From Cladorhizidae sp. MBARI D1340-BT2 (Eukaryota; Porifera; Demospongiae; Poecilosclerida; Cladorhizidae), in contig JAQNBH010000272.1 of the NCBI GenBank assembly GCA_028752905.1, positions 62,001-126,000 on the forward strand: a stretch of DNA of 64,000 nucleotides, in the 5' to 3' direction. Position 1 is the first letter of the stretch; every line of letters starts with the position of its first letter. The notes beneath the pieces were generated by a model. The model was not told the DNA's origin and did no database searches. It saw nothing but the letters and a program-made list of their open reading frames with translations. Positions 43,001-56,217 of this stretch are shown here, piece after piece. Position numbers and translations under genes: made by a program.

Positions 43001-46000
43001 TATCTTAATAGCTATACATCAAGTCTATTCAGTGAAGTGTGGATAATCTACGAAGCTAACATGTTTAGCATCAAGTAAGAGTACAATTCATAACTGCCCT
43101 AATTAACAAGACCAAAGTCCCAGATTTTGTCAACTGATAGAGAAGGCCCTTATCTGCAACATGTCAACAGATTATCAATAAATGTGGTGGTTTTTCACTG
43201 GCAGGCCACCGCTTTGGCAACTGGAAAACGCCAGGAAAGATCGCAAACCTTACCACTTCAAATCACCATAACTTGCTAATACTTAGAGTACTCAAAATTT
43301 TGGCACGTACAAAAGACAGATAATTAGAAGGGCTATCCGGTGATATAAAAATTTCTTTTTTGGGTAAAGTGTAGAAAAGTTATGAGCTTTACGGCAAAAT
43401 AACAAGATTTTTGGGGGGAAATGAGAAACATAATATAGACCAAATTAGGGCAAATATCAAGATAGAGAACACATAATGAAACCTATCATTCGAATCATAT
43501 CAAGTCCATTACAGTGAAGTGTGCAGAATATTATGGATGTTTGATATCAACAGAGAGCACAGGGAGAGACCTATCTTAATAGCTATATATCAAGTTTATA
43601 CAGTGAAGTGTGGAGAATCTATGAAGCTAACCTGTTTAGCATCAAGATAGAGAACACAGAGAAACCTATCTTGTGATTCTATGTATGCAGAATATACGGA
43701 TGTTTGGTATCAAGAGAGAGAACAGAGAGAGGCCTACCTTTAGAGCTATATATCAAGTCTATTCAGTGAAGTGTGGAGAATCTATGAAGCTAACATGTTT
43801 AGCTCAAGATAGAGAACACTGAGATACCTATCTTGCAAGTCCATTACAGTGAAGTGTGCAGAATATATGGATGTTTGGTATCAACATTTGAGAGTCCTAT
43901 CTTAATAGCTATACATCAAGTCTATTCAGTGAAGTGTGGATAATCTACGAAGCTAACATGTTTAGCATCAAGTAAGAGTACAATTCATAACTGCCCTAAT
44001 TAACAAGACCAAAGTCCCAGATTTTGTCAACTGATAGAGAAGGCCCTTATCTGCAACATGTCAACAGATTATCAATAAATGTGGTGGTTTTTCACTGGCA
44101 GGCCACCGCTTTGGCAACTGGAAAACGCCAGGAAAGATCGCAAACCTTACCACTTCAAATCACCATAACTTGCTAATACTTAGAGTACTCAAAATTTTGG
44201 CACTTACAAAAGACAGATAATTAGAAGGGCTATCCGGTGATATGAAAATTATCTTTTTGGGGTAAAGGGTAGAAAAGTTATGTGCTTTACGGAAAAATAA
44301 CAAGATTTTTGGGGGGAAAATGAGAAACATATTATAGACCAAATTAGGGCAAATATCAAGATAGAGAACACATAATGAAACCTATCATTCGAATCATATC
44401 AAGTCCATTACAGTGAAGTGTGCAGAATATTATGGATGTTTGATATCAACAGAGAGCACAGGGAGAGACCTATCTTAATAGCTATATATCAAGTTTATAC
44501 AGTGAAGTGTGGAGAATCTATGAAGCTAACCTGTTTAGCATCAAGATAGAGAACACATAGAGAAACCTATCTTGTGATTCTATGTATGCAGAATATACGG
44601 ATGTCTGGTATCAAGAGAGAGAACAGAGAGAGGCCTACCTTTAGAGCTATATATCAAGTCTATTCAGTGAAGTGTGGAGAATCTATGAAGCTAACATGTT
44701 TAGCTCAAGATAGAGAACACTGAGAGATACCTATCTTGCAAGTCCATTACAGTGAAGTGTGCAGAATATATGGATGTTTGGTATCAAGAGAGAGCACTTA
44801 GAGAGTCCTATCTTAATAGCTATACATCAAGTCTATTCAGTGAAGTGTGGATAATCTACGAAGCTAACATGTTTAGCATCAAGTAAGAGTACAATTCATA
44901 ACTGCCCTAATTAACAAGACCAAAGTCCCAGATTTTGTCAACTGATAGAGAAGGCCCTTATCTGCAACATGTCAACAGATTATCAATAAATGTGGTGGTT
45001 TTTCACTGGCAGGCCACCGCTTTGGCAACTGGAAAACGCCAGGAAAGATCGCAAACCTTACCACTTCAAATCACCATAACTTGCTAATACTTAGAGTACT
45101 CAAAATTTTGGCACGTACAAAAGACAGATAATTAGAAGGGCTATCCGGTGATATAAAAAATTTCTTTTTTGGGTAAAGTGTAGAAAAGTTATGAGCTTTA
45201 CGGCAAAATAACAAGATTTTTGGGGGGAAAATGAGAAACATATAGACCAAATTAGGGCAAATATCAAGATAGAGAACACATAATGAAACCTATCATTCGA
45301 ATCATATCAAGTCCATTACAGTGAAGTGTGCAGAATATTATGGATGTTTGATATCAACAGAGAGCACAGGGAGAGACCTATCTTAATAGCTATATATCAA
45401 GTTTATACAGTGAAGTGTGGAGAATCTATGAAGCTAACCTGTTTAGCATCAAGATAGAGAACACATAGAGAAACCTATCTTGTGATTCTATGTATGCAGA
45501 ATATACGGATGTTTGGTATCAAGAGAGAGAACAGAGAGAGGCCTACCTTTAGAGCTATATATCAAGTCTATTCAGTGAAGTGTGGAGAATCTATGAAGCT
45601 AACATGTTTAGCTCAAGATAGAGAACACTGAGAGATACCTATCTTGCAAGTCCATTACAGTGAAGTGTGCAGAATATATGGATGTTTGGTATCAAGAGAG
45701 AGCACTTAGAGAGTCCTATCTTAATAGCTATACATCAAGTCTATTCAGTGAAGTGTGGATAATCTACGAAGCTAACATGTTTAGCATCAAGTAAGAGTAC
45801 AATTCATAACTGCCCTAATTAACAAGACCAAAGTCCCAGATTTTGTCAACTGATAGAGAAGGCCCTTATCTGCAACATGTCAACAGATTATCAATAAATG
45901 TGGTGGTTTTTCACTGGCAGGCCACCGCTTTGGCAACTGGAAAACGCCAGGAAAGATCGCAAACCTTACCACTTCAAATCACCATAACTTGCTAATACTT

Positions 46001-49000
46001 AGAGTACTCAAAATTTTGGCACGTACAAAAGACAGATAATTAGAAGGGCTATCCGGTGATATAAAAATTATCTTTTTTGGGTAAAGTGTAGAAAAGTTAT
46101 GAGCTTTACGGCAAAATAACAAGATTTTTGGGGGGAAAATGAGAAACATATAGACCAAATTAGGGCAAATATCAAGATAGAGAACACATAATGAAACCTA
46201 TCATTCGAATCATATCAAATCCATTACAGTGAAGTGTGCAGAATATTATGGATGTTTGATATCAACAGAGAGCACAGGGAGAGACCTATCTTAATAGCTA
46301 TATATCAAGTTTATACAGTGAAGTGTGGAGAATCTATGAAGCTAACCTGTTTAGCATCAAGATAGAGAACACATAGAGAAACCTATCTTGTGATTCTATG
46401 TATGAAGAATATACGGATGTCTGGTATCAAGAGAGAGAACAGAGAGAGGCCTACCTTTAGAGCTATATATCAAGTCTATTCAGTGAAGTGTGGAGAATCT
46501 ATGAAGCTAACATGTTTAGCTCAAGATAGAGAACACTGAGAGATACCTATCTTGCAAGTCCATTACAGTGAAGTGTGCAGAATATATGGATGTTTGGTAT
46601 CAAGAGAGAGCACTTAGAGAGTCCTATCTTAATAGCTATACATCAAGTCTATTCAGTGAAGTGTGGATAATCTACGAAGCTAACATGTTTAGCATCAAGT
46701 AAGAGTACAATTCATAACTGCCCTAATTAACAAGACCAAAGTCCCAGATTTTGTCAACTGATAGAGAAGGCCCTTATCTGCAACATGTCAACAGATTATC
46801 AATAAATGTGGTGGTTTTTCACTGGCAGGCCACCGCTTTGGCAACTGGAAAACGCCAGGAAAGATCGCAAACCTTACCACTTCAAATCACCATAACTTGC
46901 TAATACTTAGAGTACTCAAAATTTTGGCACGTACAAAAGACAGATAATTAGAAGGGCTATCCGGTGATATAAAAAATTTCTTTTTTGGGTAAAGTGTAGA
47001 AAAGTTATGAGCTTTACGGCAAAATAACAAGATTTTTGGGGGGAAAATGAGAAACATATAGACCAAATTAGGGCAAATATCAAGATAGAGAACACATAAT
47101 GAAACCCATCATTCGAATCATATCAAGTCCATTACAGTGAAGTGTGCAGAATATTATGGATGTTTGATATCAACAGAGAGCACAGGGAGAGACCTATCTT
47201 AATAGCTATATATCAAGTTTATACAGTGAAGTGTGGAGAATCTATGAAGCTAACCTGTTTAGCATCAAGATAGAGAACACATAGAGAAACCTATCTTGTG
47301 ATTCTATGTATGCAGAATATACGGATGTCTGGTATCAAGAGAGAGAACAGAGAGAGGCCTACCTTTAGAGCTATATATCAAGTCTATTCAGTGAAGTGTG
47401 GAGAATCTATGAAGCTAACATCTTTAGCTCAAGATAGAGAACACTGAGAGATACCTATCTTGCAAGTCCATTACAGTGAAGTGTGCAGAATATATGGATG
47501 TTTGGTATCAAGAGAGAGCACTTAGAGAGTCCTATCTTAATAGCTATACATCAAGTCTATTCAGTGAAGTGTGGATAATCTACGAAGCTAACATGTTTAG
47601 CATCAAGTAAGAGTACAATTCATAACTGCCCTAATTAACAAGACCAAAGTCCCAGATTTTGTCAACTGATAGAGAAGGCCCTTATCTGCAACATGTCAAC
47701 AGATTATCAATAAATGTGGTGGTTTTTCACTGGCAGGCCACCGCTTTGGCAACTGGAAAACGCCAGGAAAGATCGCAAACCTTACCACTTCAAATCACCA
47801 TAACTTGCTAATACTTAGAGTACTCAAAATTTTGGCACGTACAAAAGACAGATAATTAGAAGGGCTATCCGGTGATATGAAAATTATCTTTTTGGGGTAA
47901 AGGGTAGAAAAGTTATGTGCTTTACGGAAAAATAACAAGATTTTTGGGGGGGAAATGAGAAACATATTATAGACCAAATTAGGGCAAATATCAAGATAGA
48001 GAACACATAATGAAACCTATCATTCGAATCATATCAAGTCCATTACAGTGAAGTGTGCAGAATATTATGGATGTTTGATATCAACAGAGAGCACAGGGAG
48101 AGACCTATCTTAATAGCTATATATCAAGTTTATACAGTGAAGTGTGGAGAATCTATGAAGCTAACCTGTTTAGCATCAAGATAGAGAACACATAGAGAAA
48201 CCTATCTTGTGATTCTATGTATGCAGAATATACGGATGTCTGGTATCAAGAGAGAGAACAGAGAGAGGCCTACCTTTAGAGCTATATATCAAGTCTATTC
48301 AGTGAAGTGTGGAGAATCTATGAAGCTAACATGTTTAGCTCAAGATAGAGAACACTGAGAGATACCTATCTTGCAAGTCCATTACAGTGAAGTGTGCAGA
48401 ATATATGGATGTTTGGTATCAAGAGAGAGCACTTAGAGAGTCCTATCTTAATAGCTATACATCAAGTCTATTCAGTGAAGTGTGGATAATCTACGAAGCT
48501 AACATGTTTAGCATCAAGTAAGAGTACAATTCATAACTGCCCTAATTAACAAGACCAAAGTCCCAGATTTTGTCAACTGATAGAGAAGGCCCTTATCTGC
48601 AACATGTCAACAGATTATCAATAAATGTGGTGGTTTTTCACTGGCAGGCCACCGCTTTGGCAACTGGAAAACGCCAGGAAAGATCGCAAACCTTACCACT
48701 TCAAATCACCATAACTTGCTAATACTTAGAGTACTCAAAATTTTGGCACGTACAAAAGACAGATAATTAGAAGGGCTATCCGGTGATATAAAAAATTTCT
48801 TTTTTGGGTAAAGTGTAGAAAAGTTATGAGCTTTACGGCAAAATAACAAGATTTTTGGGGGGAAAATGAGAAACATATAGACCAAATTAGGGCAAATATC
48901 AAGATAGAGAACACATAATGAAACCTATCATTCGAATCATATCAAGTCCATTACAGTGAAGTGTGCAGAATATTATGGATGTTTGATATCAACAGAGAGC

Positions 49001-49705
49001 ACAGGGAGAGACCTATCTTAATAGCTATATATCAAGTTTATACAGTGAAGTGTGGAGAATCTATGAAGCTAACCTGTTTAGCATCAAGATAGAGAACACA
49101 TAGAGAAACCTATCTTGTGATTCTATGTATGCAGAATATACGGATGTTTGGTATCAAGAGAGAGAACAGAGAGAGGCCTACCTTTAGAGCTATATATCAA
49201 GTCTATTCAGTGAAGTGTGGAGAATCTATGAAGCTAACATGTTTAGCTCAAGATAGAGAACACTGAGAGATACCTATCTTGCAAGTCCATTACAGTGAAG
49301 TGTGCAGAATATATGGATGTTTGGTATCAAGAGAGAGCACTTAGAGAGTCCTATCTTAATAGCTATACATCAAGTCTATTCAGTGAAGTGTGGATAATCT
49401 ACGAAGCTAACATGTTTAGCATCAAGTAAGAGTACAATTCATAACTGCCCTAATTAACAAGACCAAAGTCCCAGATTTTGTCAACTGATAGAGAAGGCCC
49501 TTATCTGCAACATGTCAACAGATTATCAATAAATGTGGTGGTTTTTCACTGGCAGGCCACCGCTTTGGCAACTGGAAAACGCCAGGAAAGATCGCAAACC
49601 TTACCACTTCAAATCACCATAACTTGCTAATACTTAGAGTACTCAAAATTTTGGCACGTACAAAAGACAGATAATTAGAAGGGCTATCCGGTGATATAAA
49701 AATTA
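37041..49705. repeat. Higher-order repeat copy gamma (14 monomers)
   Basis: Starts (lengths): 37041 (902), 37943 (901), 38844 (896), 39740 (902), 40642 (902), 41544 (910), 42454 (900), 43354 (898), 44252 (911), 45163 (908), 46071 (908), 46979 (908), 47887 (911), 48798 (908). The first nine correspond one to one with alpha at an offset of about 19.9 kb. After 45163 gamma has one monomer fewer: 46071 shares CATATCAAATCC and TGTCTGG with 27092, and 46979 shares GAAACCCATC and ACATCTTT with 28000. Gamma has its own changes, such as GTGAATTG in both 39740 and 40642 and TATGAAGAATATA in 46071, so it is not an exact copy of alpha. Confidence 0.86.
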
Positions 49706-52432
49706 TCTTTTTTGGGTAAAGTGTAGAAAAGTTATGAGCTTTACGGCAAAATAACAAGATTTTTGGGGGGAAAATGAGAAACATATAGACCAAATTAGGG
49801 CAAATATCAAGATAGAGAACACATAATGAAACCTATCATTCGAATCATATCAAGTCCATTACAGTGAAGTGTGCAGAATATTATGGATGTTTGATATCAA
49901 CAGAGAGCACAGGGAGAGACCTATCTTAATAGCTATATATCAAGTTTATACAGTGAAGTGTGGAGAATCTATGAAGCTAACCTGTTTAGCATCAAGATAG
50001 AGAACACATAGAGAAACCTATCTTGTGATTCTATGTATGCAGAATATACGGATGTCTGGTATCAAGAGAGAGAACAGAGAGAGGCCTACCTTTAGAGCTA
50101 TATATCAAGTCTATTCAGTGAAGTGTGGAGAATCTATGAAGCTAACATGTTTAGCTCAAGATAGAGAACACTGAGAGATACCTATCTTGCAAGTCCATTA
50201 CAGTGAAGTGTGCAGAATATATGGATGTTTGGTATCAAGAGAGAGCACTTAGAGAGTCCTATCTTAATAGCTATACATCAAGTCTATTCAGTGAAGTGTG
50301 GATAATCTACGAAGCTAACATGTTTAGCATCAAGTAAGAGTACAATTCATAACTGCCCTAATTAACAAGACCAAAGTCCCAGATTTTGTCAACTGATAGA
50401 GAAGGCCCTTATCTGCAACATGTCAACAGATTATCAATAAATGTGGTGGTTTTTCACTGGCAGGCCACCGCTTTGGCAACTGGAAAACGCCAGGAAAGAT
50501 CGCAAACCTTACCACTTCAAATCACCATAACTTGCTAATACTTAGAGTACTCAAAATTTTGGCACGTACAAAAGACAGATAATTAGAAGGGCTATCCGGT
50601 GATATAAAAAATTTCTTTTTTGGGTAAAGTGTAGAAAAGTTATGAGCTTTACGGCAAAATAACAAGATTTTTGGGGGGAAAATGAGAAACATATAGACCA
50701 AATTAGGGCAAATATCAAGATAGAGAACACATAATGAAACCTATCATTCGAATCATATCAAGTCCATTACAGTGAAGTGTGCAGAATATTATGGATGTTT
50801 GATATCAACAGAGAGCACAGGGAGAGACCTATCTTAATAGCTATATATCAAGTTTATACAGTGAAGTGTGGAGAATCTATGAAGCTAACCTGTTTAGCAT
50901 CAAGATAGAGAACACATAGAGAAACCTATCTTGTGATTCTATGTATGCAGAATATACGGATGTTTGGTATCAAGAGAGAGAACAGAGAGAGGCCTACCTT
51001 TAGAGCTATATATCAAGTCTATTCAGTGAAGTGTGGAGAATCTATGAAGCTAACATGTTTAGCTCAAGATAGAGAACACTGAGAGATACCTATCTTGCAA
51101 GTCCATTACAGTGAAGTGTGCAGAATATATGGATGTTTGGTATCAAGAGAGAGCACTTAGAGAGTCCTATCTTAATAGCTATACATCAAGTCTATTCAGT
51201 GAAGTGTGGATAATCTACGAAGCTAACATGTTTAGCATCAAGTAAGAGTACAATTCATAACTGCCCTAATTAACAAGACCAAAGTCCCAGATTTTGTCAA
51301 CTGATAGAGAAGGCCCTTATCTGCAACATGTCAACAGATTATCAATAAATGTGGTGGTTTTTCACTGGCAGGCCACCGCTTTGGCAACTGGAAAACGCCA
51401 GGAAAGATCGCAAACCTTACCACTTCAAATCACCATAACTTGCTAATACTTAGAGTACTCAAAATTTTGGCACGTACAAAAGACAGATAATTAGAAGGGC
51501 TATCCGGTGATATAAAAATTATCTTTTTTGGGTAAAGTGTAGAAAAGTTATGAGCTTTACGGCAAAATAACAAGATTTTTGGGGGGAAAATGAGAAACAT
51601 ATAGACCAAATTAGGGCAAATATCAAGATAGAGAACACATAATGAAACCTATCATTCGAATCATATCAAGTCCATTACAGTGAAGTGTGCAGAATATTAT
51701 GGATGTTTGATATCAACAGAGAGCACAGGGAGAGACCTATCTTAATAGCTATATATCAAGTTTATACAGTGAAGTATGGAGAATCTATGAAGCTAACCTG
51801 TTTAGCATCAAGATAGAGAACACATAGAGAAACCTATCTTGTGATTCTATGTATGCAGAATATACGGATGTCTGGTATCAAGAGAGAGAACAGAGAGAGG
51901 CCTACCTTTAGAGCTATATATCAAGTCTATTCAGTGAAGTGTGGAGAATCTATGAAGCTAACATGTTTAGCTCAAGATAGAGAACACTGAGAGATACCTA
52001 TCTTGCAAGTCCATTACAGTGAAGTGTGCAGAATATATGGATGTTTGGTATCAAGAGAGAGCACTTAGAGAGTCCTATCTTAATAGCTATACATCAAGTC
52101 TATTCAGTGAAGTGTGGATAATCTACGAAGCTAACATGTTTAGCATCAAGTAAGAGTACAATTCATAACTGCCCTAATTAACAAGACCAAAGTCCCAGAT
52201 TTTGTCAACTGATAGAGAAGGCCCTTATCTGCAACATGTCAACAGATTATCAATAAATGTGGTGGTTTTTCACTGGCAGGCCACCGCTTTGGCAACTGGA
52301 AAACGCCAGGAAAGATCGCAAACCTTACCACTTCAAATCACCATAACTTGCTAATACTACTTAGAGTACTCAAAATGTTGGCACGTACAAAAGACAGATA
52401 ATTAGAAGGGCTATCAGGTGATATAAAAATTT
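49706..52432. repeat. Three monomers alternating two B2 types
   Basis: Starts (lengths): 49706 (908), 50614 (908), 51522 (911). They continue an alternation of TGTTTGG and TGTCTGG monomers that begins at 45163, so with 48798 they form two dimers of about 1.8 kb. Monomer 51522 ends in a patch of unusual changes (TAC insertion, AAAATGTTGG, CTATCAGG) that continues into the next head as TTTTTTAGGTAAAG. Confidence 0.82.
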
Positions 52433-52442
52433 TCTTTTTTAG
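52356..52442. other. Cluster of private mutations at a monomer boundary
   Basis: Within about 90 bp there are four changes seen nowhere else in the window: a 3-bp insertion (ACTACTTAG for ACTTAG), T-to-G in AAAATTTT, C-to-A in CTATCCGG, and G-to-A giving TTTAGGTAAAG. Most monomers here differ from their neighbours by only a few bases over 900. Confidence 0.8.
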
Positions 52443-55400
52443 GTAAAGTGTAGAAAAGTTATGAGCTTTACGGCAAAATAACAAGATTTTTGGGGGGAAA
52501 ATGAGAAACATATAGACCAAATTAGGGCAAATATCAAGATAGAGAACACATAATGAAACCCATCATTCGAATCATATCAAGTCCATTACAGTGAAGTGTG
52601 CAGAATATTATGGATGTTTGATATCAACAGAGAGCACAGGGAGAGACCTATCTTAATAGCTATATATCAAGTTTATACAGTGAAGTGTGGAGAATCTATG
52701 AAGCTAACCTGTTTAGCATCAAGATAGAGAACACATAGAGAAACCTATCTTGTGATTCTATGTATGCAGAATATACGGATGTCTGGTATCAAGAGAGAGA
52801 ACAGAGAGAGGCCTACCTTTAGAGCTATATATCAAGTCTATTCAGTGAAGTGTGGAGAATCTATGAAGCTAACATCTTTAGCTCAAGATAGAGAACACTG
52901 AGAGATACCTATCTTGCAAGTCCATTACAGTGAAGTGTGCAGAATATATGGATGTTTGGTATCAAGAGAGAGCACTTAGAGAGTCCTATCTTAATAGCTA
53001 TACATCAAGTCTATTCAGTGAAGTGTGGATAATCTACGAAGCTAACATGTTTAGCATCAAGTAAGAGTACAATTCATAACTGCCCTAATTAACAAGACCA
53101 AAGTCCCAGATTTTGTCAACTGATAGAGAAGGCCCTTATCTGCAACATGTCAACAGATTATCAATAAATGTGGTGGTTTTTCACTGGCAGGCCACCGCTT
53201 TGGCAACTGGAAAACGCCAGGAAAGATCGCAAACCTTACCACTTCAAATCACCATAACTTGCTAATACTTAGAGTACTCAAAATTTTGGCACGTACAAAA
53301 GACAGATAATTAGAAGGGCTATCCGGTGATATGAAAATTATCTTTTTGGGGTAAAGGGTAGAAAAGTTATGTGCTTTACGGAAAAATAACAAGATTTTTG
53401 GGGGGAAAATGAGAAACATATTATAGACCAAATTAGGGCAAATATCAAGATAGAGAACACATAATGAAACCCATCATTCGAATCATATCAAGTCCATTAC
53501 AGTGAAGTGTGCAGAATATTATGGATGTTTGATATCAACAGAGAGCACAGGGAGAGACCTATCTTAATAGCTATATATCAAGTTTATACAGTGAAGTGTG
53601 GAGAATCTATGAAGCTAACCTGTTTAGCATCAAGATAGAGAACACATAGAGAAACCTATCTTGTGATTCTATGTATGCAGAATATACGGATGTCTGGTAT
53701 CAAGAGAGAGAACAGAGAGAGGCCTACCTTTAGAGCTATATATCAAGTCTATTCAGTGAAGTGTGGAGAATCTATGAAGCTAACATCTTTAGCTCAAGAT
53801 AGAGAACACTGAGAGATACCTATCTTGCAAGTCCATTACAGTGAAGTGTGCAGAATATATGGATGTTTGGTATCAAGAGAGAGCACTTAGAGAGTCCTAT
53901 CTTAATAGCTATACATCAAGTCTATTCAGTGAAGTGTGGATAATCTACGAAGCTAACATGTTTAGCATCAAGTAAGAGTACAATTCATAACTGCCCTAAT
54001 TAACAAGACCAAAGTCCCAGATTTTGTCAACTGATAGAGAAGGCCCTTATCTGCAACATGTCAACAGATTATCAATAAATGTGGTGGTTTTTCACTGGCA
54101 GGCCACCGCTTTGGCAACTGGAAAACGCCAGGAAAGATCGCAAACCTTACCACTTCAAATCACCATAACTTGCTAATACTTAGAGTACTCAAAATTTTGG
54201 CACGTACAAAAGACAGATAATTAGAAGGGCTATCCGGTGATATGAAAATTATCTTTTTGGGGTAAAGGGTAGAAAAGTTATGTGCTTTACGGAAAAATAA
54301 CAAGATTTTTGGGGGGAAAATGAGAAACATATTATAGACCAAATTAGGGCAAATATCAAGATAGAGAACACATAATGAAACCTATCATTCGAATCATATC
54401 AAGTCCATTACAGTGAAGTGTGCAGAATATTATGGATGTTTGATATCAACAGAGAGCACAGGGAGAGACCTATCTTAATAGCTATATATCAAGTTTATAC
54501 AGTGAAGTGTGGAGAATCTATGAAGCTAACCTGTTTAGCATCAAGATAGAGAACACATAGAGAAACCTATCTTGTGATTCTATGTATGCAGAATATACGG
54601 ATGTCTGGTATCAAGAGAGAGAACAGAGAGAGGCCTACCTTTAGAGCTATATATCAAGTCTATTCAGTGAAGTGTGGAGAATCTATGAAGCTAACATCTT
54701 TAGCTCAAGATAGAGAACACTGAGAGATACCTATCTTGCAAGTCCATTACAGTGAAGTGTGCAGAATATATGGATGTTTGGTATCAAGAGAGAGCACTTA
54801 GAGAGTCCTATCTTAATAGCTATACATCAAGTCTATTCAGTGAAGTGTGGATAATCTACGAAGCTAACATGTTTAGCATCAAGTAAGAGTACAATTCATA
54901 ACTGCCCTAATTAACAAGACCAAAGTCCCAGATTTTGTCAACTGATAGAGAAGGCCCTTATCTGCAACATGTCAACAGATTATCAATAAATGTGGTGGTT
55001 TTTCACTGGCAGGCCACCGCTTTGGCAACTGGAAAACGCCAGGAAAGATCGCAAACCTTACCACTTCAAATCACCATAACTTGCTAATACTTAGAGTACT
55101 CAAAATTTTGGCACGTACAAAAGACAGATAATTAGAAGGGCTATCCGGTGATATGAAAATTATCTTTTTGGGGTAAAGGGTAGAAAAGTTATGTGCTTTA
55201 CGGAAAAATAACAAGATTTTTGGGGGGAAAATGAGAAACATATTATAGACCAAATTAGGGCAAATATCAAGATAGAGAACACATAATGAAACCTATCATT
55301 CGAATCATATCAAGTCCATTACAGTGAAGTGTGCAGAATATTATGGATGTTTGATATCAACAGAGAGCACAGGGAGAGACCTATCTTAATAGCTATATAT

Positions 55401-56073
55401 CAAGTTTATACAGTGAAGTGTGGAGAATCTATGAAGCTAACCTGTTTAGCATCAAGATAGAGAACACATAGAGAAACCTATCTTGTGATTCTATGTATGC
55501 AGAATATACGGATGTCTGGTATCAAGAGAGAGAACAGAGAGAGGCCTACCTTTAGAGCTATATATCAAGTCTATTCAGTGAAGTGTGGAGAATCTATGAA
55601 GCTAACATGTTTAGCTCAAGATAGAGAACACTGAGAGATACCTATCTTGCAAGTCCATTACAGTGAAGTGTGCAGAATATATGGATGTTTGGTATCAAGA
55701 GAGAGCACTTAGAGAGTCCTATCTTAATAGCTATACATCAAGTCTATTCAGTGAAGTGTGGATAATCTACGAAGCTAACATGTTTAGCATCAAGTAAGAG
55801 TACAATTCATAACTGCCCTAATTAACAAGACCAAAGTCCCAGATTTTGTCAACTGATAGAGAAGGCCCTTATCTGCAACATGTCAACAGATTATCAATAA
55901 ATGTGGTGGTTTTTCACTGGCAGGCCACCGCTTTGGCAACTGGAAAACGCCAGGAAAGATCGCAAACCTTACCACTTCAAATCACCATAACTTGCTAATA
56001 CTTAGAGTACTCAAAATTTTGGCACGTACAAAAGACAGATAATTAGAAGGGCTATCCGGTGATATAAAAAATT
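52433..56073. repeat. Four monomers with stepwise marker change
   Basis: Starts (lengths): 52433 (908), 53341 (911), 54252 (911), 55163 (911). All have TGTCTGG. The first has the ordinary head, CCCATC and ACATCTTT. The second has the alternative head, CCCATC and ACATCTTT. The third has the alternative head, CCTATC and ACATCTTT. The fourth has the alternative head, CCTATC and ACATGTTT. One marker changes at each step. Confidence 0.85.
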
Positions 56074-56173
56074 TCTTTTTTGGGTAAAGTGTAGAAAAGT
56101 TATGAGCTTTACGGCAAAATAACAAGATTTTTGGGGGGAAAATGAGAAACATATAGACCAAATTAGGGCAAAT
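56074..56173. repeat. Monomer head module with T-run, inverted repeat and G-run
   Basis: This module opens with a T-run, then GGGTAAAG, a 6-bp inverted repeat, and a T5-G6-A4 stretch at about 56128-56142. It ends just before the first ATCAAGATAGAG of the B/C region. It is the most length-variable part of the monomer: T, G and A run lengths change between copies, 5 bp are missing from the loop in nine monomers, and ATAATATAGACC or ATATTATAGACC replaces ATATAGACC in some. The variants behave as a separable module that changes independently of the body, which suggests frequent exchange within or near it. Confidence 0.85.
56084..56112. other. Inverted repeat GTAAAG / CTTTAC in the monomer head
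   Basis: GTAAAG at 56084-56089 is the exact reverse complement of CTTTAC at 56107-56112, with a 17-base spacer. The arms stay intact while the spacer varies: nine monomers have lost 5 bp of it (TGTAGTTATG for TGTAGAAAAGTTATG), and the alternative head changes bases inside it. Monomers 10804 and 16232 read GGTTAAAG and keep only 5 pairs. It could form a small hairpin or bind a dimeric protein, but 6 pairs is weak and no function is shown. Confidence 0.5.
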
Positions 56174-56217
56174 ATCAAGATAGAGAACACATAATGAAAC
56201 CTATCATTCGAATCATA
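56174..56217. repeat. Partial C-type subrepeat at the start of the B/C region
   Basis: ATCAAGATAGAGAACACATA followed by an AAACCTATC stretch matches the last half of the C1 and C2 subrepeats, so this looks like the 3' remnant of an extra C unit whose first half is gone. It ends in ATTCGAATCATA, where the full C units read CTTG and run into the next B unit. ATTCGAATGATA marks monomers 18945, 32532 and 38844. Confidence 0.75.

Noticed and set aside
17141..49705. Alpha and gamma copies as a simple assembly duplication
   Set aside because: They differ in monomer number and in many private variants (for example GTGAATTG in 40642 but not 20743, and C1/C2/B3 alleles of 23455 versus 43354), so an exact duplicate error is unlikely, though misassembly cannot be excluded without reads.
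56164..56171. TTAGGG as a telomere repeat
   Set aside because: It occurs once per monomer inside AAATTAGGGCAAAT and is never tandem.
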